Part shown: positions 17,926-26,353 of the stretch, piece by piece
Layout: every line of letters begins with the position of its first letter
How positions within the stretch are numbered: position 1 is the first letter of the stretch
NCBI GenBank assembly: GCA_039802005.1
Contig: JBDRVV010000005.1
Location: forward strand, 52,799 to 116,798
Source: a candidate division WOR-3 bacterium
GTDB taxonomy: Bacteria; Hydrothermota; Tepidihabitantia; SM23-42; JAOAFX01
Reading direction: 5' to 3'
DNA length: 64,000 nucleotides
The notes under the pieces: model-generated
Seen by the model: only the letters and a program-made list of their open reading frames with translations
Databases searched by the model: none
What the model was told of the DNA's origin: nothing
Translations under genes and position numbers: made by a program

Positions 17926-19434
17926 ATGCGAAAATTTTCTGTAATTTTTACCTCTTTTATCTTCCTTTTTGGATTTGGCTTTAGTGGAACAATTATAGAC
18001 TCAGTTTGGGGGACTGCTCTCTGGCCCCAAGTGGGTCATACAATTTCCTACGGTCCATCAGTTGATGCAATCTTGATAGCCCTTCATAGCTTCGAACATT
18101 CTATAGATGTTCATTCCGCGCACGGCAACCTTTCATACTGGATTCATGATGAACATATCTACAACCTTGAATTTGGTATACCACAATGGACAATAAATAC
18201 CCTAGCTTCAACATACCCCTATATCGGTTTTACCACTCACACGACAAAGATGGTTGCCCAACGCTGTTTTGGTTGGTTTAATGGGAATTGGGAAGACCCT
18301 GTAAACCTTGGCCCTGATACCGCACATGCATCTTTGAACATTCCCTTGCAACTTCAGGATGGGAATATTCTTTTTATTACCCTAACATTTGATAGTATTA
18401 TCTACCGCACGCGCACACCCGATTTACAGACTGAAGTAAGCCATGGGACGATAGCGAGGGCTTGTTACTTCTGGGGTGCTGATTTGAATAATGGCACTGC
18501 CTATGTTTTCTATTTTGATACCTTACTAAATATTTATTACCGCACCACAGCCGACGGTATTAATTGGACTCCACCGCAGAATTGGACGGTAGTCTGGCCA
18601 AATCCCTACTTGAACAACATTATAGGCTGGACGCAAATGGCTATCACTGACGCTGGCAGCCCCCTCTTGGTTTTTGACAATTGGAACGGCGATGAGTATA
18701 ACAGTGGCATCTACCCTTTTCATAGTAAGGTCTATGTCTCCTATGCTTCTGGCCTACCCTGCGTTGAAGTTTCCTCTACCTTTGGCGCACCAGACACTGA
18801 ATGTGTTTATCCGACAATTGCAACTGGCGGGAATCTTATAGCAGTTTTATATTGTATGCCGAGGAATAACGAATCCGGTTCGCTTAATTGGTGGGATTTT
18901 TATGTTGTTTGGTCCTCAGATGGCGGACAAACTTGGGGAACACCCATTAACTGTACTCAGTCATTAATCAATCGTCCCGGCCTCCCTCAGCTCGCAAAGC
19001 GGATTGATACATTAAGATATCGGGTTTATTATATTTATGCGATTGATATGGTGAGGAATATTGATCCCCTCTGGAATGTCTGGATTAGTGGTGACTATGA
19101 CCCGATGTATATCTATTTTGACTATGCACCGTATGCAGGGGTTGAAGAAGGCGAAATGTTAAAGGTCAAAGATAAAAGATTAAAATTGATGATTTTGCCG
19201 AGTGTGGTCAGGGATAATGCTGAAATTCAATTTGCGATTCCTGTAAGACAAGGCATTCGCTTAGATCTATACGACATAATCGGCAGGAATCTCAAAACGA
19301 TTGAAGAAGGTACTCTTGAGCCCGGTCTCTATTCCTGCAATCTCAATCTTTCTAATCTCACTTCTGGCATTTACTTCTTAATTCTTGAAGGCGAGCGTGA
19401 GTCAAAAACAGAGAAGTTGTTGATCGTGAGATAA
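17926..19434 (+). CDS. Secreted Asp-box/sialidase-fold protein with sorting domain
   Basis: 502 residues. A signal peptide (about 1-20, FTSFIFLFGFGFSG) is followed by a beta-propeller-like body with aromatic repeats and at least one clear Asp box (WSSDGGQTW), then a C-terminal Por-like sorting domain (LDLYDIIGRNL, GIYFLILEGE, ending TEKLLIVR). The first strand of that domain has LPSVVRDN in place of the usual PNPF, so the domain is a little diverged. The sialidase-like fold does not imply sialidase activity, since no catalytic Arg triad or Tyr is obvious. It follows the broken propeller gene by 56 bases and uses AGGGG as ribosome site. Confidence 0.75.
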   Translation: MRKFSVIFTSFIFLFGFGFSGTIIDSVWGTALWPQVGHTISYGPSVDAILIALHSFEHSIDVHSAHGNLSYWIHDEHIYNLEFGIPQWTINTLASTYPYIGFTTHTTKMVAQRCFGWFNGNWEDPVNLGPDTAHASLNIPLQLQDGNILFITLTFDSIIYRTRTPDLQTEVSHGTIARACYFWGADLNNGTAYVFYFDTLLNIYYRTTADGINWTPPQNWTVVWPNPYLNNIIGWTQMAITDAGSPLLVFDNWNGDEYNSGIYPFHSKVYVSYASGLPCVEVSSTFGAPDTECVYPTIATGGNLIAVLYCMPRNNESGSLNWWDFYVVWSSDGGQTWGTPINCTQSLINRPGLPQLAKRIDTLRYRVYYIYAIDMVRNIDPLWNVWISGDYDPMYIYFDYAPYAGVEEGEMLKVKDKRLKLMILPSVVRDNAEIQFAIPVRQGIRLDLYDIIGRNLKTIEEGTLEPGLYSCNLNLSNLTSGIYFLILEGERESKTEKLLIVR

Positions 19435-19539
19435 AAGGAATTCTCAATGGATTTTTCTGACTCTCATTTTATCATTTCAACAATTGTAAAAATGATAAAT
19501 CTATGACCTGGGTGTAAAAAGGTATTTTAAGAGCTAATC

Positions 19540-19562
19540 GCAAACCTGAAGGTTTGCCCTAC
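19540..19562 (-). repeat. GTAG-headed hairpin
   Basis: GCAAACC-tgaa-GGTTTGC (19540-19557) with CTAC at 19559-19562; on the minus strand it reads GTAGGGCAAACC..., the same plan as 14662-14684. It lies between two convergent genes and may help terminate them. Confidence 0.65.
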
Positions 19563-19605
19563 ATTTAGTGACCTATATTCCGAACAGACCCAAAAATTTT
19601 AGTAA

Positions 19606-20769
19606 TTATTTAAGAAACACTATCCTTTTTGTTTTATTATCAGGGGTTTTTATAAAATAGACACCGGCATTTAGAGTTCTATCCGTCTGCCAGGTTCCGG
19701 GAATTTTTATCTCCGCAATCTTTTTCCCGGTAATATCAAAAATCTCTGCGGAACAAGTTTTTCCGGAAATTCTCAAGGATTTAGTAAATGGATTGGGATA
19801 AATTGATATATCAGATTTTGTATCATTTATCGCTTTCGCTTCACCCATTCCAACCCCACCATATCTGACTTCAACCGTATCCATTGTCGGGTGACCTTTT
19901 ATTGAATCACCAAAACAATAATGATAGTTCCACGCCGTAGTATCATTTCTTAAATAACGCTGGAAGAATGCAGTCATATGACGACGTGCAATTCTTAACT
20001 GTTCGGCGCGGGTTATGGTTGCGGTTCCCCCATTTTCCCAGGAATATGAATAGTCCATAAAATATCCGTGATTGGCACCAAGAATTACTGCAAATGTTCC
20101 AGGTGCGGGTGCATTCTGCCAGTAGGCAGAACGGACATCATTCCAGGGTGCGATATTATCAATTGAACCCGCGATAATCATCTTTGGTGTTATCAGGTGT
20201 TGAGAATGGGTTGCGGGCGTGGTCTGGGGACTTGCTAAAGCTACTATCGCTTTTAATGTATCAGTCAATCTGAATGTGTCAGCAGCAAGGCATGCAAGAC
20301 CACCACCCATACTATGTCCGGTGAATCCCCATTTGAATCGTGCAAGTTTGTTGTAAAAAATATCGGTTGGCACTGTATCCCTGCTTGCAGTCCAGCGTGC
20401 CGCATCCATCATTGAATGGGCACGGGTATAGTGTTCAGGTGTGGGGAATGGATTGGAAATTGTTGGCAGCACCACAATATATCCCCAGGATGCTAAATGT
20501 TGGGCATAACTGTAATAACGGTCAATTCCCATCTGGAATCCGTGTCCAAAGACAATAATCGGACAGGGCACTGCCGCAGGATTTACCTGATTTCCTGAAG
20601 AAGGATAGTAAATCCGAGAGTTATTCATTGTCTCATAAACACCAGGGATATTTTCGGTCCGGTAAGACACCGTAGGAAATGGTCCTGTTGTATCATAATC
20701 AGGATATTGTGCTCCAGCCAATTTCACAAGGATACTAAGCAATACCAGTGGAATCAAGATATAACGCAT
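19606..20769 (-). CDS. Secreted alpha/beta hydrolase with sorting domain
   Basis: 387 residues. A signal peptide (about 1-20) precedes an alpha/beta-hydrolase fold of the chlorophyllase/PAF-acetylhydrolase/dienelactone-hydrolase kind: VFGHGFQMG (oxyanion region) and nucleophile elbow GFTGHSMGGG with Ser as nucleophile; the likely Asp is in IAGSIDNIAPW and the His in ANHGYF. About 75 residues at the end form a sorting domain (SIYPNPFTKS, EIFDITGKKI, GVYFIKT, RIVFLK). Esterase or lipase-like activity on an extracellular substrate is likely, with substrate unknown. It lies 8 bases downstream of apt with AGGAGG as ribosome site, so the two are co-transcribed although functionally unrelated. Confidence 0.8.
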   Translation of the reverse strand: MRYILIPLVLLSILVKLAGAQYPDYDTTGPFPTVSYRTENIPGVYETMNNSRIYYPSSGNQVNPAAVPCPIIVFGHGFQMGIDRYYSYAQHLASWGYIVVLPTISNPFPTPEHYTRAHSMMDAARWTASRDTVPTDIFYNKLARFKWGFTGHSMGGGLACLAADTFRLTDTLKAIVALASPQTTPATHSQHLITPKMIIAGSIDNIAPWNDVRSAYWQNAPAPGTFAVILGANHGYFMDYSYSWENGGTATITRAEQLRIARRHMTAFFQRYLRNDTTAWNYHYCFGDSIKGHPTMDTVEVRYGGVGMGEAKAINDTKSDISIYPNPFTKSLRISGKTCSAEIFDITGKKIAEIKIPGTWQTDRTLNAGVYFIKTPDNKTKRIVFLK

Positions 20770-20777
20770 AATACCTC

Positions 20778-21290
20778 CTAATACTCAACCAGTGAAAAAA
20801 CTTCGTAATCTTTTAGTTTTTCTCCACCATTTAAATAGGTCAGATTCGCAATAAAGGCACAGGCTACGACTTTCCCACCGAGCATCTCCACGAGTTTACA
20901 TGCCGCAAGCATTGTGCCACCAGTTGCTAAGACATCATCAAATAACAAAACCCGTTCTCCCTTTTCAAGTCCGTCTTTATGAATTTCAATGACATTTTTG
21001 CCGTATTCCAATTCATACTCCATTTTGACTGTTTCTGCTGGCAGTTTTCCAAGTTTGCGCACCGGCACAAGTCCGCACCCAAGATTATAGGCAATTGCAC
21101 CACCAAAGATATAACCCCGTGCCTCAATTGAGACAACTTTATCAATCTTTGCGCTTTTATACTTATTGACGATCGTGTCTATTGAAAATTTAAATGCCTC
21201 AGGATTTTTCAAAATCGTTGTGATATCGCGAAACATTACCCCTTTCTGGGGAAAATCAGGAATATCCCGAATAAATTTCTTTAAGTCCAT
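20778..21290 (-). CDS. apt: Adenine phosphoribosyltransferase
   Basis: 170 residues, the standard Apt length. Converts adenine and PRPP to AMP in purine salvage. Visible motifs: FRDITTILKNP near the N-terminus, SIEARGYIFGGAIA, VRKLGKLP and the PRPP-binding loop LLFDDVLATGGTMLAA. Its promoter at 21309-21336 is followed by a leader with the ribosome site AAGGGGG. The hydrolase gene follows after 8 bases. Confidence 0.95.
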   Translation of the reverse strand: MDLKKFIRDIPDFPQKGVMFRDITTILKNPEAFKFSIDTIVNKYKSAKIDKVVSIEARGYIFGGAIAYNLGCGLVPVRKLGKLPAETVKMEYELEYGKNVIEIHKDGLEKGERVLLFDDVLATGGTMLAACKLVEMLGGKVVACAFIANLTYLNGGEKLKDYEVFSLVEY

Positions 21291-21308
21291 TAAACCCCCT
21301 TGTGAGTG

Positions 21309-21336
21309 ATTATATTTATAAAAAAATACTTGTCAA
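21309..21336 (-). promoter_or_regulatory. Promoter of apt
   Basis: TTGACA (21331-21336), 16-bp spacer, TATAAT (21309-21314) on the minus strand; 18-base leader with AAGGGGG before ATG 21290. Confidence 0.75.
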
Positions 21337-21339
21337 TTT

Positions 21340-22935
21340 TTATCGTATTAAAGTAAATTTTCCGTTAATACCTTCTCCTTTAACGAAATATACACCTTCT
21401 GAAAATAGGGAAAGATCTAAATCTATCTTATGATTACCTGATTTCAAATTCCCTTCATTAATTCTTTTTACAATTTGACCTGCGGAATTGTAAATATTGA
21501 AGGTGATTGTTCTGGATTCTATTAAATTAAATTCCAGCGAGATATTTTTTGTAGCAGGATTTGGTTTGATTGAAAATAGAATTTTTTTCTGCATTCTGTA
21601 ATATTCCTCAAGTCCAACATTCTGCACTACACCGACATAGGTATCTTGATTCCCGTTTCTGGTATCGGTCCAGATCGGTATTGGATTTCCTTTTGATGCT
21701 GCTGCCAGACCATTATATTCACCAATCAAACCTGCCCGCTGGTCAACAAGAGGCTTATTTGGATCATAAGGTTCAAAATCTGCAAATGAACCTGCCCTTA
21801 AATCAAAAGAGACATTGGTCACACGGACATTGGGAAGCCAGGTAGTCCCACCATCAGTAGATTGCGCAAGATATACATCGCAGAGGATATTATTCGGGTC
21901 ATTCCTTGAATCGTAAAAAATCACTGAAATGCAGCCGGTGCGGTCAACAGTGAGCCAGGGATGGAATTGATCAATGTTATTGCCCACAGGGTCATCATTT
22001 ATTCTTACCCTTGGGCTCCAGGTATTTCCACCATCCGTGGAACGGGTGAAGAACATATCTGGATAACCATCGGTTCCATTATCCATATAAGCGATATAAA
22101 TATAACCACGATACGGACCATTGGTAATATCCACATCCATTGCCGGATAGGAAAAAGTAAGTATTGTTCCCTTTACATACCGATTCATTGAAGAAATGCT
22201 CTGGACCGTTTTGTCGGTTCCAAATGATATACCACCGTTTGTAGAGCGATCAAACTTTATTGAGTTATATGTGCACCAGGCGACATAAACCTCACCATTA
22301 GGACCGACTGCGGGCACTGGCCATTGAAGGCTCCCCTGGGTATCACTGATTTGAATCGGAGTTGACCAGTTATAACCCTGATTTGTGGAGCGTGTGAAAT
22401 ATATCGCAGGTGTGGAAAAGTTAAGAAATCTTGCCCAGGCAACATAAAGATTGCCACGATATGGACTGTTTGTTCTATCACAGGCGATCAATTCTTTATC
22501 TTCAAATACATTCTGGACATTATTCACAACGGTTCTGGGCGGACTCCAGGTAATTCCTTTATCCGTTGACTGAAATAGAAAAAATCCATTAGGCTGGGAA
22601 GTTGAATTAAAAGATAGCACGATTGCATAAAAGTTACCATCAGCATCCACGGTCATCCCCGGGTCTGAATCCCAGTTATAGGTCGGCTCAACAAAGAGGG
22701 TTTCGGCAATCCAGGTCCTGCCACCATCCAGGGATGCCGCATGGCCAACCTGACGGTATCCGACGCGAAAATCACGCCAGTCCGCGACAAGATTTAATGT
22801 ATCAATAGGATTTATTACAATCTGCTGCTCATTCTGAATCTGGGTTGTGTTATCGGTATTTACCTTGATATTGAGAAAACCTTGACTGAAAGATAAACAA
22901 CAGACACCAAAAAAGAAAAGAATAGCATTTTTCAT
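21340..22935 (-). CDS. Secreted Asp-box sialidase-fold protein with sorting domain
   Basis: 531 residues from ATG 22935, chosen because AGGGGG lies just upstream and the signal peptide (AILFFFGVCCLSFSQG) then begins at Met 1. The body is a sialidase-type beta-propeller with repeated Asp boxes (QSTDKGITW, RSTNQGYNW, RSTNGGISF, RSTDGGNTW, QSTDGGTTW). It ends in a sorting domain (SIKPNPATKN, IYNSAGQIVKR, GVYFVKGEG). No full set of sialidase catalytic residues is evident, so it may be a binding or structural surface protein. Transcribed from 22983-23010. Confidence 0.82.
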   Translation of the reverse strand: MKNAILFFFGVCCLSFSQGFLNIKVNTDNTTQIQNEQQIVINPIDTLNLVADWRDFRVGYRQVGHAASLDGGRTWIAETLFVEPTYNWDSDPGMTVDADGNFYAIVLSFNSTSQPNGFFLFQSTDKGITWSPPRTVVNNVQNVFEDKELIACDRTNSPYRGNLYVAWARFLNFSTPAIYFTRSTNQGYNWSTPIQISDTQGSLQWPVPAVGPNGEVYVAWCTYNSIKFDRSTNGGISFGTDKTVQSISSMNRYVKGTILTFSYPAMDVDITNGPYRGYIYIAYMDNGTDGYPDMFFTRSTDGGNTWSPRVRINDDPVGNNIDQFHPWLTVDRTGCISVIFYDSRNDPNNILCDVYLAQSTDGGTTWLPNVRVTNVSFDLRAGSFADFEPYDPNKPLVDQRAGLIGEYNGLAAASKGNPIPIWTDTRNGNQDTYVGVVQNVGLEEYYRMQKKILFSIKPNPATKNISLEFNLIESRTITFNIYNSAGQIVKRINEGNLKSGNHKIDLDLSLFSEGVYFVKGEGINGKFTLIR

Positions 22936-22982
22936 AAAACCCCCTATTTTTATAATAAAGAAAAACAAACCTTTTGTGCTTA

Positions 22983-23010
22983 ATTATATAAGATTACGTA
23001 AAAAAATCAA
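22983..23010 (-). promoter_or_regulatory. Promoter of Asp-box protein gene
   Basis: TTGATT (23005-23010), 16-bp spacer, TATAAT (22983-22988) on the minus strand, with a leader of about 47 bases carrying AGGGGG. Confidence 0.65.
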
Positions 23011-23293
23011 GTGCGTATCTTGAATTATAAATCTTTCATAAATTCAAGTATTTATGCTGGATATTTTCCAATCTTGTTTAAATTATTTTTAGTTCTTAAA
23101 CTGCCGATTGATTATAAATGTAGTGTCCGAGTTACTCAGCTTTTAAAGATTTGCAGACCAAGGTCTGCCACTACGAGTTCTGACTCAGACCATGGTCTGT
23201 CACTGCAGTTTGGCTAAATTTCTAAAGATTTATTGAAACTAAAGAGAGCATTCAGTGAAAACTTGAGCAGACTCAGGTATTATATTTATTCTA
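23011..23293. repeat. Intergenic region with a third, shortened composite repeat
   Basis: No gene seen between divergent promoters. Bases 23116-23175 read GTAGTG-TCCGAG-TTA-CTCAGC, a TTTAAAGAT linker, then GCAGACCAAGGTCTGC-CACTAC: a shortened copy of the element at 10920-11105 lacking the middle units. A further decayed unit (CAGACCATGGTCTG-TCACTGC) lies at 23188-23208. Confidence 0.65.
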
Positions 23294-23321
23294 TTGCCAA
23301 AACAAGAATATTGAATAATAT
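23294..23321 (+). promoter_or_regulatory. Probable promoter of Asp-box repeat gene
   Basis: TTGCCA (23294-23299), 16-bp spacer, TAATAT (23316-23321); weaker than the others, with a leader of about 65 bases and AAAGGAGG before ATG 23393. Confidence 0.5.
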
Positions 23322-23392
23322 ATTATTATGAGATAAGCCTTTAACTTATATCTGTTTGAAAATTGAGTTATTATTGTAAGAAAGGAGGTTTT

Positions 23393-24814
23393 ATGATAAA
23401 TAGATTTCTGTACTTTGCTGTTGTTTTTATAACAATGCTTTTTGCTGATTGGGAACCTGACCACAGGCTCACCTTTGATGGGAGTGTTTCCCAGACTTCA
23501 CCCAACAGTGGCTGGTGTATTGGTGCTAAAAATGATACAGTCCATATCGTTTATTTTGATTACCGAGAAGGTGGTGATAAAATATACTACCAACGCTCAA
23601 TAAATGGTGGTATTTCCTGGGAACCCGAGACCGTGATTGTTGATACCCCTGCAGTATATCCAGGTCCGCCCGTAGTTTCGCTTGCTGTATCAAGTTCAGG
23701 CGGAGTTCATATTGTTTGGTGTGATTATCTACGCGGAAATGATGATGAAATATTTTACAAACGTTCTACAAATGGTGGAACAGACTGGTTACCTGATACC
23801 ATGCTTACCCGGGATAATTTCATGGTTGAGAACGATTCCTGGGCATCCATTGCTACTGCTGGTCAGCTGATACATATAGTATGGCATGACTTTAAATGGG
23901 ATGGTGCACAACTTAACTGGGATATTTTTTATAAAAGGTCAACAGATAATGGTACCCACTGGGAACCGGAACAGCGATTGACTGTTCATCCAGGCCAATC
24001 AGGTCCGCCATCAATCGCCGCATCAGATTCTATGGTATATGTTGTATGGACTGATTGGCGTGACGGTAATCCTGAAATATATTTCAAACGCTCAACGAAT
24101 TTTGGTTTGAACTGGGGACCTGATACAAGGCTTACCAGTGACGGTGCAAACTCATATATGCCCACGATTGGCGCAAGTAGTGCATCAGTCCACATTGCTT
24201 GGTTTGATAATCGGGATGGTGATTGGGAAATTTATTATAAGCGTTCTACTGACTGTGGCAATACCTGGAGCGGTGATATAAGATTGACTGATTCACCCGG
24301 TGAATCTTCACACCCATCCATCGCAGTTGCCGGTAATCATCTCCATCTTGTCTGGCAGGACCAGCGGGATGGTAATTACGAGATATACTACAAAAATTCT
24401 TTTGACGATGGCAGAAACTGGAGTCCTGATACAGGGTTGACCTCTGACCCTTCGCCATCTTTCTATCCCTCAGTCGCTGTTTGGGGAGATAAAGTCCATA
24501 TCGTCTGGACTGATGAGCGGGATGGTAATCGGGAGATTTACTACAAGCGAAATCCAACAGGTAATGCTAAAATAGAAGAAAGAGAATTTAAAAATCAGAG
24601 AGTGGCGAGAACGATAAAAGCTATCCCCAATCCATTTTCTGATTATACAGTGGTATCAGGATATGAACAAGAATTTTTTAATATCTTTGATATTTCAGGA
24701 AGGTATCTTGGAAAAGAAAAGGGCATTAGGCTCGGAGCAGAACTACCTAACGGAGTTTATTTTATTGAAGAGATAATCAACCGCAAGAGAATTACTATTA
24801 TTAAAGTGAAGTAA
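23393..24814 (+). CDS. Secreted six-repeat Asp-box propeller with sorting domain
   Basis: 473 residues from ATG 23393, preceded by AAAGGAGG; an upstream in-frame start at 23363 lacks a ribosome site. After a signal peptide (about 1-18) come six repeats of about 55-60 residues, each with an Asp box (RSINGGISW, RSTNGGTDW, RSTDNGTHW, RSTNFGLNW, RSTDCGNTW, NSFDDGRNW) and a strand like HIVWxDxRDGNxEIYYK, as expected for a six-bladed sialidase-type propeller. The end is a sorting domain (AIPNPFSDYT, FNIFDISGRYL, NGVYFIEE, basic end). The high similarity between blades suggests recent internal amplification. Likely an extracellular binding protein. Confidence 0.85.
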   Translation: MINRFLYFAVVFITMLFADWEPDHRLTFDGSVSQTSPNSGWCIGAKNDTVHIVYFDYREGGDKIYYQRSINGGISWEPETVIVDTPAVYPGPPVVSLAVSSSGGVHIVWCDYLRGNDDEIFYKRSTNGGTDWLPDTMLTRDNFMVENDSWASIATAGQLIHIVWHDFKWDGAQLNWDIFYKRSTDNGTHWEPEQRLTVHPGQSGPPSIAASDSMVYVVWTDWRDGNPEIYFKRSTNFGLNWGPDTRLTSDGANSYMPTIGASSASVHIAWFDNRDGDWEIYYKRSTDCGNTWSGDIRLTDSPGESSHPSIAVAGNHLHLVWQDQRDGNYEIYYKNSFDDGRNWSPDTGLTSDPSPSFYPSVAVWGDKVHIVWTDERDGNREIYYKRNPTGNAKIEEREFKNQRVARTIKAIPNPFSDYTVVSGYEQEFFNIFDISGRYLGKEKGIRLGAELPNGVYFIEEIINRKRITIIKVK

Positions 24815-24846
24815 AAAAGAACTAAGTCATTAAGCTTTATTGAGTA

Positions 24847-25818
24847 CTAAGAAAAAATAATTAATAAATTCAAGATTGCATACACCACAAGGAATATGTA
24901 GAAGCATATTCTATCCAGACGCCTTGAAGATTCCTCTTTACCGCTTGTGAATAATCTTAATGACACAATAGATTCAGCAATTGATAGAAAAATAAAAAAG
25001 ATTGATACGATGTGTAATTTGTCGGTGAGTGTTATGATATTTGTATCAGGTAATAAAGACGCAATTACAACCTGACTTGCAACCGCAGCAAACAATGCAC
25101 CTGCACCCAGTCCGAATCTCGGGTCAAGGTCGGTTGGTTTTATAAAAAGGGCAATCAAGGCTACAAGTGCGGCAATAAAGACCGTAAATAATAATTTAAA
25201 GAAATAACCATAGCCTGGTCTGATAATATCCACCGAAAAGATAAATCGTGAATAGATTGAGGCATTATTTGTGGGCAGGGAGATGTCTCCATAATTAGTT
25301 TTATAAGTATGGGCAGAAACCATAGCATTTGTTTTTCCTACACTCCATCCCGGAACCTGAACCTGCGGATCAATCCTGCTGTTCTCCGTATCTGGTATAT
25401 ATTTCAGCTTGAATTCTTCGTTTTCGTTATCTTCTATTTCTATTGTTAGCGTATGATTATCAAGGGGAAAGCGGGAAATATCCCAGAATTTTTTTATTGT
25501 GGCTACAACCCGACAAACACCATAGTTAAATCCATTTACTTTATCTTGATATAAACCTTCTTTTGATTCAATATGTCCATTCACCACATCAAAACTCTCA
25601 AGGGGATTCAAGTTTTTATCTTTCCAGCGAAACCAGATATAAAAATCGGCGACGAATTGATTGTCTTTTAAACTTATGCTCGTTATCTGATTGAGATAAA
25701 TACCAACATATACCTGCTCTGGCTTCTGTTCCTGGGCAAAACAAGGCTGTATCCACAGAAACAGTAATATGTTCAGAAAGGTATTTGTTTTATATAAAGA
25801 GTTATTAATGATATTCAT
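24847..25818 (-). CDS. Prokaryotic pentameric ligand-gated ion channel homologue
   Basis: 323 residues with the architecture of Cys-loop-superfamily channels (GLIC/ELIC type). A signal peptide (about 1-28) leads to a beta-sandwich ligand-binding domain (30-200) containing FYIWFRWKDKNL (55-70, the loop with the conserved Trp) and FWDISRFPLDNHTL (111-124), the cysteine-free equivalent of the Cys-loop with its F-P-x-D core. Four transmembrane helices follow: TM1 about 205-226, TM2 about 234-256 (FGLGAGALFAAVASQV, ending in the conserved L-P of the TM2-TM3 loop), TM3 about 266-290 and TM4 about 302-322. Acidic D230 and D232 sit just before TM2; ion selectivity cannot be told. It follows the YbjN-like gene by 77 bases, with AGGAGG before the ATG. 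Confidence 0.8.
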   Translation of the reverse strand: MNIINNSLYKTNTFLNILLFLWIQPCFAQEQKPEQVYVGIYLNQITSISLKDNQFVADFYIWFRWKDKNLNPLESFDVVNGHIESKEGLYQDKVNGFNYGVCRVVATIKKFWDISRFPLDNHTLTIEIEDNENEEFKLKYIPDTENSRIDPQVQVPGWSVGKTNAMVSAHTYKTNYGDISLPTNNASIYSRFIFSVDIIRPGYGYFFKLLFTVFIAALVALIALFIKPTDLDPRFGLGAGALFAAVASQVVIASLLPDTNIITLTDKLHIVSIFFIFLSIAESIVSLRLFTSGKEESSRRLDRICFYIFLVVYAILNLLIIFS

Positions 25819-25895
25819 AACAAACCTCCTAACAATTTAACCAAACCGTTTCGCATTTCGCAACCGCAAAACCACTTCCGCTGCCAACTCATTTT

Positions 25896-26345
25896 TCAGT
25901 CACACCTGCTCTTGAATTCTTCAATTAATGCCTCATCCAGACGATCTGCATGATAACTCACTCTTTCAATCATCACCTTGAGTTCTCCAGAATCAAGCCC
26001 TTTTAATTCACGATTCTCCGCAAGATAGACCCACTGGTCGCGGACAAAGAATTTTGCGCCCATTAATTGATAGTTTAACTCAAGTAATCTTTTGTAGAAG
26101 GGCAAAAGATTTCTTGATGGTAAAAGCATAAGTGGACAGGATATTTCCACATAATCAATATCTTCAATTTTAAAGATATCTATATATATCAATGCAGAAC
26201 CGCGGTATGCTGACCACAAAGTCCTTGGTCTGTGTCGACATTTTTCCGGGTCAAGACCAAAACTTGCCAGTAAGTCATTGACCATCTTTTCGTAACAGGC
26301 AATATCTACTTCTTCTTTTTGTGTTTGTTGTTTTTTACTGAACAT
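25896..26345 (-). CDS. YbjN / type III chaperone-like domain protein
   Basis: 149 residues resembling the YbjN family: an alpha-beta sandwich with AYRGSALIYIDIF, the central PLMLLPSRNLLPFYKRLLELNY block and a C-terminal helix after the strand QWVYLAE. Members are cytoplasmic and often behave as chaperone- or adaptor-like modules; no enzyme residues are visible. It lies 8 bases downstream of the HtrA-like protease gene and upstream of the channel, using GGGGGAAG as ribosome site, so the three probably form one operon. Confidence 0.65.
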   Translation of the reverse strand: MFSKKQQTQKEEVDIACYEKMVNDLLASFGLDPEKCRHRPRTLWSAYRGSALIYIDIFKIEDIDYVEISCPLMLLPSRNLLPFYKRLLELNYQLMGAKFFVRDQWVYLAENRELKGLDSGELKVMIERVSYHADRLDEALIEEFKSRCD

Positions 26346-26353
26346 TCTTCCCC

